Source: Strigamia acuminata
Taxonomy: Eukaryota > Arthropoda > Chilopoda > Geophilomorpha > Linotaeniidae
Direction: 5' to 3'
Assembly (NCBI GenBank): GCA_949358305.1
Contig: OX442316.1
Location: forward strand, 9,178,001 to 9,238,000
DNA length: 60,000 nt
This document shows, piece by piece, positions 11,901-21,961 of the stretch. Under the pieces are notes generated by a model. It was given only the letters and a program-made list of their open reading frames with translations. It ran no database searches and had not been told where the DNA came from. Each line of letters begins with the position of its first letter. Position 1 is the stretch's first letter. A program made the translations under genes and the position numbers.

Positions 11901-14900
11901 AAGGAATGATATTAAACGTTTTTGATTTGTTTCGGAATGGAATTATTGTTATTACCTCCTAAAACCAGCTCCGCTTTTGCTTGTGCAGAATGTTTGCCGT
12001 TATTAACGACGCATTGATAGATTCCTTTGTGACTTGATTTGACGACTTTTATTATTAGGTTAAAGCCATTTAATATGACATCATCTTTTTCCATTAGAAT
12101 TCTACCATCCTTAAACCACATGGCATGAGTCGGCATAGGAAAGCCAGTTACATTGCAAACGAATGAAAGGGTTTGCCCCTTGTCGCTTATTAAATATTCC
12201 GGCATCATCGACACGGTTAACGGTTCTGTGTAAACATGTTTCAAACTGTTTGAGCTTAAACTTGTGGAAAGCTGGTTTGAAATTGGTGCAATTTAATTTC
12301 AGAATTACCTTAATGGCACTTTAAAACTGAAATAATCTCGACATGACCGAAGACAAACCATGGGTCCAGAAATTATTATCTAAAATTTGTAATTTAATGC
12401 CATTGACCTCGGATTTGCCTGTCATGTCAAGTCATTAAAATGTAACCGTTTTTAACTGCTGGTATAATGGAGTGTAATTATAAAACACCAAGCAAGTCCC
12501 AGATATATTTTACTTGCTTGATGCATTCATAAAGTCATGTTTAACTTGCAATTAAACATGTTTTGTTGTTTACATGCCTATTTGTGATCGATAAAAGCAG
12601 TTTATGTATGCTGTTTAGTCTAAATTACGTTATGAATGCACTTGCAAGGACAATAGAGAGTTTGCGGGATGCATTTTTCCCTTACACTATTTTTCCCTTA
12701 CACTATTTTAGTGCCATATCGTAAGGGAAAAATGTTTAGTGTATCGTTTTGAACACTAAATTAAAATATAGCGCAGCCAATCCGGTAGTTTTCCACTATT
12801 TACGTCACAGAGCCTTTAAATTTGGATTAGCAACGACCTCATTCGCCGCCATTTTAATTTCTTCGCTTCGATCGCACAAAGAGCACGTATTAAGGTTTAT
12901 ATCATTGTTTTCTCTTTCATTTGGTTTTAATTCACAATAATAAAGGTGCTTCATTGTTTTGAAGCAGTAAAATACAACAATTGTCTCTAATTTTTTTCAA
13001 AAGAGACTGCTACAGTTTCGGTGATCACGTGACATAGTGAAATAGTGTAGTGATAATGAAAAAATGCAGCCCGCAAACTCTCTATTTTATCATTTTTCCC
13101 TTACACTATTTTTATACCGTATAGTGTTTAACTGTAAGGGAAAAATGCATCCCGCAAACTCTCTATTCTGTGGACTCACCGTATGTTAACATACGGTATT
13201 TTTTTTTATTTTATCAAAGCATGTACTCGAGAGAACCGAGGTAAAACACGCTCTTGCTTATTTAGGCCAAGATTACGTGGAAGCACTTTAGCTAATTTAG
13301 TCTCATTTTATAGTAAATGCGTCACACTGTATCTTGCTAGAAATGATGACTGCAAACCGTTGGGTGTAATTGAGAAATTAAATTGCTGAACTTAGATATA
13401 ACAGTTTCAATTTAGACCTGTAATTGTCAGGGCTACTTCCTTGTTATCACTTCCAACACTGTTTGATGCTACGCAAACAAAAATCTTGCGATCGTTGGGA
13501 TTGGAATTTTTAATTAGTATGCCTTCCGAAGTGAGCACAATGCGGTCACTTTTTAGAACAACGCTTTGGACACCGCTGTTATCTTTAACGAACCACCTAG
13601 AAAAATGGAGAAAAATAATCTAAGAAAAGAATCACTTCCTTTGCTGTTGATAAGAAATTGTAACGTTAATGAAAGCCATTTCACGTGATGAGAATGATAA
13701 AGTTGAAGAAATAAAAGTTGCGTTATTAGTATGGATGAAAAAAGTGCAGGATGTAAGAATTACACGATGGAAAAATACATTTACATCAACTTTATATTCA
13801 AGATAATGAGCGCCTGACATCTTTAATATGCGTGTCAAAGAGAGCATTGTCTTTTGACTAATTGGATGACAGTGAGCAAATTGATAAATGGCTCGACGCA
13901 TTTACTTACTGGACATTTGGCACCGGATGACCTTCGGCTATGCATGGAATGAAAGTGGTGTCACCAGCATTAACTGTCACTTGCAGGTCCTTGTCAACAA
14001 TACGTGGTGGCACATTGCCCACTGGGTCTGCATATTCAATTTAAAAAGATCAACTTAGCGTTTAATTTCACAGTAATCGTGTGTGTGTTTATTAAGGGGA
14101 AGTTATGTTGAGTAATATAACGGAAACGGAGTGAGTCATAAGAAAACATAATTAACTTTTTAAGTTGTGAGGTAAAAAAATGAAGAAATAATATTATGAA
14201 ACTGTTAACTCAAGGTCGGGGCAGAAAGCAGAAAATTGACTTACTCGTTACTTGAAGTCTTCCTATTGAACTAATTTTAATTTCTTTGGTCAGTTTGTGG
14301 CGCATTTGACATTGAAATGTTGAGTTTGAGTCTTGCATTTCGACATTGGTTAGGAACAAGTCTCCTGATGGTGACAGTATGTATTTGGGCTGAAGAGACG
14401 TTTCATCTGGGAACAAATTTTTTTTATTTTTTTTTTATTTTTTATATATATTATTTATTTTTTTTGTGGGAAATTATTTTTGAGAAAAAAGAAAGACTTA
14501 CCAGTTGATAAATTGGTTCTACTTATAATTAACTTGTCGTCTATGATCCAAGCTGTGACCTCGACAAACTCTTGCAGAAATTGTGGAACATGACAACGGA
14601 TTACACCTGTGTTCCCTTTCATGGTGTATGATTTTGTTACATATATTTGATACGGTTGATTGACAACTGGATAATTTATCGATGGAAAAATAATGTTTTT
14701 TGTTATTTATTTTGTATTTATAATTTTAAATGAGGGGCAACAACCCTTGACATGTCAAGTCATTTCATATAACCGAATAAGCACTACCGGAAATGATAGT
14801 AGGGAAAAAATAAGAGAAATTTCACGCGCTCTTTTCATTTTCAGCACATAAAACTGAAAATAATGGTTTTTCTCTTTATCCCAAAGGGTGGTCCCTGAAA

Positions 14901-16248
14901 TTAAATCATCGCATTTGATGTTATTGTCAAAGTTCTTCGAACTTGTGTAAAATTCTAACAGGTAATCCCTCAACGAACATTTTTCAACAACTTAAGCGCC
15001 TGATGGAGACTTTAGATTAAAGTTACTATCATTAGCAGCCGTGATAGATTGAAAAAGGTTGCCAACCCTCGGTTTAAAGAATGAATGAAATTTCACCAGC
15101 TTGGATTTGCACATCTCTGCTAATTATTACTCCATGAATGCTCGAAATGGAACACCTGTAGATGATTGCGTGGATATCTTGACGATAATCCTCTGGCTTG
15201 AATGGAGGAAAATGTAACTGACCGTTGCTCATTACTTGCCGCAGTCCTGGGACAGAGGAAACAGGAGTTCCATCTGATAGCAGCCATGCAACAGCGGGTT
15301 GTGGTTTGCCTTTTGCTTGGCATTTTACAGTGGATCCGTTAATATTGGAAAATTGAACCAAATCTGGTGGTTCGTATGAAAATTTTGGTGTTTCTGATTG
15401 ATCAGGAATTGCTATAAATGAAATAATTAATAAAAATATTTAAAAATAATAAATTTTAAATGATTTAATGATTTAATGATTAAAATAAAAAAATTAGATT
15501 TTTTGTTCTAATTGCTATTATGGAAGATGAAGGACTTCAGTGATGGGAATTCCCATCAATCTCAAGTGAATTAGAGGCAATTAAAATCTATTAAGGGTAT
15601 TAAAGAGGATAAAGTTTTGTTCTTCAATCTTGACTGGGTTAGAGCTTTGCTCAAATATTTTTTCAGTTTGTAAATACCGTCACTTTTCTTTTTTTCTAAA
15701 AAAAAGGAGGATTAAGTGTAGAATTGAAACAGAAATTAAAGATGTATAAATCTGCTTGAAATGGCAACAAATAGAAAAAGCTTTTGAAGAGATTAAAAGG
15801 GAAGAAGGGTGGAGCACTGCACCATAAAGTTTCAATGACACGTGAAACTACACCTGACAAACCCCACGGTTCCATAAATAATTACTATCACCTTTCATAC
15901 AATGATTAACTCATAAACACACGTGTTTAAAAAATCATTTTCTTTTACTTAAAGTGAAAAAATCTTTTATTTAAATACAGAAATCGAAAGATTTAAACAC
16001 TTTTTTAAAAAAAAGAGAAAAAAAAAAGAAATAATTAAATGGAATAAAAATAAAAGTTGCGTTTGTTCTTATTTTAGATGTTCTGACCTTACCTACACTT
16101 CCATATAAATCGTAGCCTTGAGCAGGAGACTTAGAAAGGAATAGAGCAAAGTGAACTTACCTTGGACTTGAATTACTGTATTGAATATCAAGATTCCAAT
16201 TTGGATCGAAATGAGCGTGCGTCTGGTGCAATGTGCTGGCCATGCCAT
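4142..16248 (-). CDS. Dscam: Dscam-family cell-adhesion receptor (complete paralog, 33 exons)
   Basis: Joined in phase on the minus strand, the exons give about 1,852 residues (1,866 with the longer tail-exon choice). The order is the canonical Dscam one: signal peptide, Ig1-Ig9, FN1-FN4, Ig10, FN5-FN6, transmembrane helix, cytoplasmic tail. Diagnostic pieces are the Ig1 run FPPF.PEDYRQDIH, Ig2 starting VVNQPYQIYVTK, Ig7 starting VPPKILPFQFQE, Ig10 with KTDITLPCIAVG and FN6 with WPKDGCPLQYFTVEYK. Every junction is GT-AG with matching phase, and no frameshift or internal stop is needed, so it looks functional. Known family role: homophilic adhesion, neuronal self-recognition and immunity in arthropods. 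Unlike fly Dscam1, the Ig2, Ig3 and Ig7 regions are each encoded once, without arrays of alternative exons. An upstream non-coding exon is not excluded. Confidence 0.93.
5184..5383. mobile_element. MITE in the Dscam tail intron, CATGAACCAAGGATAAC termini
   Basis: Inverted termini of about 30 bases: CATGAACCAAGGATAACATG at the left and its near complement ending at 5383. The element is about 200 bases with no coding capacity. It fills most of the intron between the transmembrane exon and the first tail exon, and its right end lies about 11 bases from the transmembrane-exon donor. A second copy with the same termini is in intron 3 of the first lipase gene (22548-22918). Confidence 0.8.
5989..9871 (-). 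other. Dscam: Dscam FN1-FN4, Ig10 and FN5 exons
   Basis: FN1 9743-9871 and 9507-9677. FN2 9378-9448 and 9068-9311. FN3 8854-9000 and 8632-8784. FN4 8435-8574 and 8171-8378. Ig10 7996-8110 and 6403-6560. FN5 6234-6332 and 5989-6174. All exon lengths fit the incoming and outgoing phases. FN domains show the expected core (SW/VW near the start, L.....Y.F.V.A.N..G near the end). The Ig10 halves are separated by a 1.4-kb intron that contains a large palindrome, but both splice sites are intact (AATGG|GTAAAT and TTTTAAAG|TACGAAG). Confidence 0.9.
6748..7975. repeat. 1.23-kb near-perfect palindrome in the Dscam Ig10 intron
   Basis: CCCGCACCC at 6748-6756 pairs with GGGTGCGGG at 7967-7975. Complementarity continues to the centre, where CCATCCCCAAGCCAT (7341-7355) and ATGGCTTGGGGATGG (7369-7383) flank a 13-base loop. 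The arms are about 608 bases and differ at only a few positions plus a short indel in the AT-rich part. The words 'ttgggcc' and 'tattggtcc' recur within the arms. There is no coding capacity. It is most likely a foldback-type DNA element or an inverted duplication of one. Possible flanking TACTA at both ends hints at a target-site duplication, but the match is not clean. Confidence 0.9.
9932..16248 (-). other. Dscam: Dscam signal peptide and Ig1-Ig9 exons
   Basis: Signal exon 16161-16248 (MAWPAHCTRRTLISIQIGIL leader, start at 16248). Ig1 15097-15411. Ig2 split 14502-14666 and 14245-14406. Ig3 split 13910-14027 and 13418-13596. Ig4 11956-12225. Ig5 11597-11878. Ig6 split 11334-11444 and 11111-11272. 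Ig7 10703-10987. Ig8 10353-10649. Ig9 split 10152-10299 and 9932-10095. Most boundaries between domains are phase 1, as expected for exchangeable Ig domains. The split sites in Ig2 and Ig3 match where fly Dscam1 places exons 4/5 and 6/7. Each domain keeps the paired cysteines and the core tryptophan, for example residues 42-134 for Ig1 and about 618-712 for Ig7. Confidence 0.92.
12652..13167. mobile_element. MITE in the Dscam Ig3-Ig4 intron
   Basis: The 516-base element has inverted termini of about 35 bases (AATAGAGAGTTTGCGGGATG at the left; the complement at 13133-13167). A partly degenerate internal copy of the terminus is at about 13065-13090, and the word TTTTTCCCTTACACTATTTT recurs inside. 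No coding capacity is visible. It lies entirely within the intron between exons 13418-13596 and 11956-12225. Confidence 0.8.
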
Positions 16249-17484
16249 GATTGTGAGTGCAGACGCACTGCTTCACGGCTTTGATGTTTGGCGGACACGG
16301 TTTGTAGGTCGACTTCCTGTGACGACGATTTCTTGTTGAATGACTGAGCTCTGAAAATGGATTAAAAATTCTGCGTGCCAACTTTGCGTTGGTAGCTCAA
16401 GTTATTTTTCAGTTTGACAACTCCACTTAAACCATCGCACCCCGTAAGTTGGTGTCGACTAGTCCGTGACTTATAAGATGATGGGATACGGGACGACTTT
16501 TAATGGGGTTAGTTGTAGTAATAAAAAGTTAATTCCATCATTCATCATTTAGATGCGAAAGTGATGAGACGTAATCAGAAAACCAGAATTTAATAAAAAA
16601 TAAAAATTAAAAAAAATTAAAAACAACAGTAAACTGTTTATTTATATATGAAATTTTAGTGAAGTAATACATCTGTTAACTACTGTAATGGCATCCTTGA
16701 GAGAGAAAGTTGCATAAATGACATTGAAATTAATTCATGTGTCCATTGTGTAATTACTAATCGTATGTATCTTAATAGCGGAAAATTTAATTGTTAGGAG
16801 AAGAAATAACCTTGTGTTGTTGTTGTTGTATTAAAAGAAGAAAACGATCGGACTAGGTGGGGTAAAAATACATCGAATTTTGTTTGAATATAAATAGATG
16901 GAAACAAAGGTTTCAAACACTTTGGGAGACTTGAACAAGGTCGAAGGAATTTTGTAACCTGACGTATGGTGTGTAATAGTATTTAGTTCACTTTATAACA
17001 TTTTGCACACTAGAATGATCAGTGGTTTAATATACGGTATATTTTGAGATTTTGGCACAAGTGCAAGCTCTTTTATACTCCTCACTTGAATTTGAAGGGG
17101 TCGTTTGGGAAATGGTTTATTATTCCCATTTTTAAAAATAGTTATTTTAACAATACAAAAATGGTGTTTATTTATTCAGTGAGGATAAACACACATCATG
17201 TGATGTGGCTCACTCCATCACATAAAATTAAAACAAGCTTTTGGTTTTAATTCGAGTGGAAAAAGTTAGCAACTGTTATCGCCATCTGTTATCACATCAT
17301 TACACTAAAGAGTAAACGATCAGCAAGCATAAAACTGATTTTATTACTAACAAACTACAGGTATAGCACGCGAGACAAGCACTCTCCAACCATCGTCTCA
17401 CATCATGTCGTATACTTTACAGCAGTTATTGTTAAATTATGTACAATTATTTGAACAATTTTATGGAATCGGATTTTTGAAATA
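16249..17484. other. Spacer upstream of Dscam
   Basis: AT-rich, with no gene seen. It should contain the promoter and 5' UTR of the minus-strand Dscam gene at its left side and the 3' UTR of the secreted-protein gene at its right side (17270-17484 is shared with the paralogous locus at 19240). Confidence 0.5.
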
Positions 17485-17837
17485 TTATATTTTCGGTTTC
17501 AGCAATGGCTCTGTTGGAGGATAAAGATTAAATATGAACACAATCGTGAAATATTCAATTGAAATTGATTTTTACCACATTCTAATTCGTGAAATTTTTT
17601 ATCCTTATAGCAATCACCGAAACATCTTTTTGAAATTGTAATCAACGTGTTATTTGAATGTGCAATTTGTTCTGGGCGGCAAAGACGGAAACAGTAGTTC
17701 ACGACCATTTTGCACATAAGGGTCCTAGTGGTTTTTGAAATGTGTGGAAACTCCGTTGTGGGTGGTTTTGTTTCACCGCAGTTAATCTCGTGCAGTGACA
17801 AATAGATACAAAATATAATTGTTAATGATGTCTTCAT
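17485..17837 (-). CDS. Small secreted six-cysteine protein, copy 1
   Basis: Exons 17576-17837 and 17485-17510 (only 26 coding bases) join across a GT-AG intron to give 95 residues. The ATG at 17837 starts a signal peptide (MKTSLTIIFCIYLSL). The mature chain has a PTTEFPHISK.TR spacer, then LMCKM.V.YC..LCRPE, then a second block with C...CYK......EC, then a short EPLLKPKI tail from exon 2. The C-x6-C-x3-C and C-x3-C spacings suggest a helical hairpin cross-linked by disulphides (inference). A conserved non-coding first exon probably ends near 17919 (AACTTAAA|GTAAGTG). It is a tandem paralog of the gene at 19476-19829. No family recognised. Confidence 0.8.
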
Positions 17838-18480
17838 TTTTTTATACAGTGTGCTAGGATAAGTACAGAGTGGTAAAAGTATTAATTGGTTTAGTAAAGT
17901 ACTCTTCACTTACTTTAAGTTGAATGAGATGACCAGTTTGAAACTTAAATTGTAAAATAATTCGATTAAATTGATCAATTTGAATTCATAAATTTTAGGC
18001 AAGTTAAAAGATTATGATTTACGGAAATTTTAAGTAAAAACATACTTATATTAACGTATTTAAATTTTGATGTCGTACGACGTAGTTATTTTTCCCTTTA
18101 AAAGTGGCCTGATTTCGAACGATACCTTTCCACCTGTATTGTGCACTATAGGTCGGATATCCTTTATTTGGAATGAAAAGAATACTCATAGTTCACTTGT
18201 TGCTTACCTGTGACACGTCCCAAGTTTTTTTCTTTCGGGTGACGTACATAGTTTTGATAATTTTTTTTTAGTTTTATATGCTTTTTTATTCATTTTCCAA
18301 AGTTTAATGTTTATACAAATAATTTTTTTAAGTGTGGACTTAGTTAAGATGAATTTCAACCGTTAAAATCCCTGCCAAATAATATAAAGGATAAAATGTC
18401 TTTGTCCTGAACGCGTATCATATACAAAATAAGAAAAAAAAATTTGCTAGTTCGTCTGTCTTTAAATTATTGTATGATAT

Positions 18481-18575
18481 TTTGGTCAAGAATCATTCGG
18501 AACTCTTGCTGGAGTTGAGGAATTGCCTTTAAACTTTACAACGGAACTGTATGTGAGGCAAAGGGTTGAGATATA
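18481..18575 (+). pseudogene. Relic of a lipase exon 6
   Basis: In one plus-strand frame this reads FGQESFGTL.GVEELPLNF, closely matching exon 6 of the first lipase gene (FGQEPHGTF.KVEGLPLNF at about 23317-23380). It continues TTELYVRQR before similarity fades. No neighbouring lipase exons are recognisable on either side. It shows that the lipase array, or a duplicate of part of it, once reached at least this far left, or that one exon was moved here. Confidence 0.75.
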
Positions 18576-19475
18576 TGGCGGGTGTTGTTTATATGTTTTG
18601 ATGTTGTTTGGTTAGGAAAGATAGACACTGCTTGATTGTACAGTCAAACGGCACCAAACATGTAAAGCACATCCGTAGTACTGTAACTCAGCAGGTTAGG
18701 GGTCCAGACGCTGTAGTAATGTAAAATAATCCTCATTTTAAAAAAAAATTGGCGTTTATTCCGCATTTTTGTAGATTTTTCAGAAAAATTGCGGAAATCA
18801 TACGGTACGCAATCTACGCATGGTCTTACGAATCCAAAATCAGTAAATGAAATTTTAAATAGAAATAACGTTGTGTTTTTTGCCAAAATTGTCAATAATG
18901 GTCCTAAAAAAATTGACTGAACATCTGCTTTTATTGAAAACCTGAAATGCAGCTCAAATTACAACACCTGGAAATTGCAATTGGTCCACAAAGACCTTTG
19001 ACACCAAATTGAAATGTTAAGACATACGATGTAAAGATAAACACAGAAAAGGGCTCAAGCTTTTGCATCAATAGCCCACATGGTTAAACCACACCAAGAA
19101 TTTCTAGTTTCGAATCTCCAGTCGACTTGACAAAAAAATAGTAGAAATTTTTAGTTCCGAACCAGTCCACCTGGCAAGATAGAACTAGAAATTTTCCTGA
19201 AATTTCCCTTACTGTAGTTTAAAAAAATTAAAAAACGAACCGTTATCGCCATCTGTTATCACATCTCCAAGCACTAAAGAGTAAAAGTTCAGCAAGCATA
19301 AAACTGATTTTATTACTAGTAAATTATACATGTACAGCACGCGAGACAAGCACGCGAGACAGGCTCTCTCGCACCATCCTCTCACATGTTACATATTTCA
19401 TAGTTCACAGCAGTTCCTGTTATAAATTTTATACAAGAAAATTATTTAACCAATTTTTTTTGGAGTCTTGAAATG

Positions 19476-19829
19476 TTATGGTTTCGGTTTCACCAATGGA
19501 TCTATTGAATAATAAAGATTAAAATTTCATCAAAAGAGTGAAATATTAAATTGAAATCGATTATTACCACACTCTAGTTCGTGGTATCTTTGCTCTTTAT
19601 AGCAATCTTCGAAACATTCTTTTGCGAGTGTAATTAACGCGTTATCATGAACTGAAAGTATTTCTGGTCGGCAAAGATGGTAACAATACTTGACGGCCAT
19701 TTTGCACATAAGTTCTCTAGTGTCTTTTGAAATGTGTGGAAACTCAGTTGTGGTTGGTCTTGCTACACTCCAGTTAATCACGCATAGTGACAAGTAGACA
19801 CCCAATATAATTATTACTGAGGTTTTCAT
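19476..19829 (-). CDS. Small secreted six-cysteine protein, copy 2
   Basis: Exons 19568-19829 and 19476-19501 give 95 residues, with the same exon sizes, phase and cysteine pattern as the gene at 17485-17837. Signal peptide MKTSVIIILGVYLSLCVINW, then a PTTEFPHISKDTR spacer, LMCKMAVKYCYHLCRPE, a C...CYKEQRYHELEC block and a DPLVKPKP tail from the 26-base coding part of exon 2. A probable non-coding first exon ends near 19910 (AACTTCAA|GTAAGTA). The protein is secreted, of unknown function. The two paralogs differ most in the middle of the chain between the cysteine blocks. Confidence 0.8.
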
Positions 19830-20868
19830 TTTTGTTAATAGAGCTAGAATGTATACAAAGTGGTAAAAGTAATCAGTGGTTTAGTAAACAATCCTATACT
19901 TACTTGAAGTTGAATGAGATGATGAGCGGTTTGAAATTCCAATTTTTAAAAAAAATTCCTTGAACTTTGTGTATTTCGAAATATTTGGGTGACTGATTAG
20001 ATTGAGTTTCAGAAATGTCAAAAGATGTGCAATTTATCAAAATGTACGCAAATTTGAAATAAAAACGTGTGTATATATATGTGAACAAACTTAGTTCCTT
20101 TTCCCGTTAGTTCCACCTGTATTTGTTCTCGATATCCTTTATTTTTATGAAAAGTGGGCTCATAGTTCACTCGTTGTTCACCTTTTTCTGGAAAACGTTT
20201 TTTTCTTTCGGATGGAGAGGAGTTTGATATGCTTTATTAATTTATTTTCCAAAGTTCAGTGTTGCAAATAATTTTTTGTGGTGTCGGTTTGTTGAATTTA
20301 AAGCTTTACATTCCATGAAATACAGACTAATCTTAGATGAGATCTTTATTCAAATTAAATACAATTGTAGCAAAAGCAACACACATTTTTTAGAAACGTT
20401 AGGCTTATTTACAATTCAATTTTGACATTTAGAGAAATAACATAAGGTTTTATTTGTTCCTTTACCAATTATTTGTTTTGTGTAATTTTGAATGTTTTAA
20501 GGTCACCGGATACTTTTTATGATTTAATCTAGACGGGATATGAAAATATGTAAACTTGATTACTCCATCATGAGTAGTATCCTTTATTTAAAGAAAATAA
20601 AAATGGAAATAAAAAAATTGGACTTGTCTACTAAACTTTTTTTCCACCAATAAATTGCCAGTTGATTGTTGGAAAAAGAGTGTAAGGAAATCTTTGTCTG
20701 ATCTAAGGTCAATAGGAAATCAAGCCTATAAAACTTGATTGTAAGATTGATATATTGCCAGTGTGAGTTGTCCAGATCGTTCGAAATCTAGGTATTTAAA
20801 ATCACTTGTGATGCGTATTGAAAGAGTTAAATTTAATTATTATAATTTTTTTTTAGTTGATTTGCATA
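19830..20868. other. Divergent promoter spacer
   Basis: Lies between a minus-strand and a plus-strand gene. Its left 330 bases belong to the duplicated promoter side of the six-cysteine gene. The rest is AT-rich with no repeat or gene that I can name. Confidence 0.45.
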
Positions 20869-21318
20869 ATGGAATTGAAATCGCTAGTTTGTGTCGTGGC
20901 AATTACCCTAGTGCTCAGCATTAACGGTGTCTACTCGGAAACTTACAATATACTGTTACCAAATGGAGAGATGGAAAAAAATTTAGATTTAGCCGATTTG
21001 AAAACTGTTATTGAAGAACATTATGAAGAGCTTTACGATGATCCTGAAGTGAGATAATTTTTATGTCAAATTTATTATACGTGATACAGTTTTATTTACA
21101 TTTAATTAAATTGTTTTTACAAGCTGAAAGAAATTAGTAAAAAAATCTCGGATGATATGCTAGAAGAAGCTACCTTAAAGGCTGCAAATCTGTCTCAAGT
21201 GGATAAAGAAAAACTAGTTGGGGAAACGATAATGAATATTACTCGAGCAACTGTGGAAGCTTGTCGGGATTTTTTTCACCAAAAGACTGGTAAACAAATC
21301 ATTGAGATTGTAGAATAG
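20869..21318 (+). CDS. Small acidic secreted protein
   Basis: Exons 20869-21048 and 21124-21318 join in phase 0 (GAA|GTGAGA ... TACAAG|CTG) to give 124 residues. The second in-frame ATG (20869) is preferred because MELKSLVCVVAITLVLSING followed by VYS makes a good signal peptide; an ATG at 20857 is possible. The mature part is rich in E, D and K and looks helical (DLADLKTVIEEHYEELYDD, then ISKKISDDMLEEATLKAA), with a single cysteine. I do not recognise a family. The gene stands alone upstream of the lipase array. Confidence 0.7.
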
Positions 21319-21961
21319 AATTGTACTTTTATATCCGTGTATGTATCATTCTTGTGTATAAATATTACAGAAGAAAAATTGTTGTTGATGTTTTTAAACT
21401 TTAATGTTGGTTTGGAGTTTTGCGTGCAGGCAAGGCATGGGTGGAGGAAATGGCTTCGAATCGGATGGTGAACGTTTCGCACCTAGATTGATGGATCGCC
21501 CGCATCGCTCAGTGGTTTTTCTCTCACTCGCATTGCAATTGACCGTTAATGCGAATAGATTTTTTTGTTTCAATTAAGTTTGAAATTAAGTGTCCCAGAA
21601 CTTGTACAATATAATTCTATCTGTAGAACTCCCAGGTACACGAGAAGCTGGTGTAAAACATCTGAGATTTTAAATGATTAAAATTTTTAATATACAAAGG
21701 AAGGCTCAAACAACCCGCAGCTGTTAAGTGCTTTTTGATTAACTGATAGAAAAGAGTGCGCACTTGCTTAGTTTTATAGGTTTTATAGGTCATGTGTTTA
21801 AACACTATACGTTTTAAAGTCAGGAACGGGAATGCAGCTAGTCATATTTAAATCGTCACAAACTACAAATAGCGCATAAATAAGGTGAGAAAGGAATAAT
21901 AATAAATAAAAAAAATACTGAAGGGGCTATTTTATTATTATTTTTTTTTCTTTAAGTTAAG
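21319..21961. other. Spacer before the lipase array
   Basis: No gene seen. AT-rich with a T-rich run just before the first lipase ATG. It holds the promoter of the first lipase gene by position. Confidence 0.45.

Larger units (their letters stand above)
17270..20160 (-). repeat. Tandem duplication holding the two six-cysteine protein genes
   Basis: Blocks 17270-18210 and 19237-20160 are homologous from the 3' flank ('gttatcgccatctgttatca' at 17274 and 19242) through both exons to the upstream non-coding exon and promoter side. Exon lengths (262 and 26 bases) are identical in both. The unrelated stretch between them (about 18210-19237) contains the lipase-exon relic. Divergence is moderate, so this duplication is older than the one at 1-2195. 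Confidence 0.8.

Noticed and set aside
13632-13901. Minus-strand frame in the Ig3 intron as an extra Dscam exon
   Set aside because: No cysteine/tryptophan Ig pattern, and the flanking exons already join in phase.
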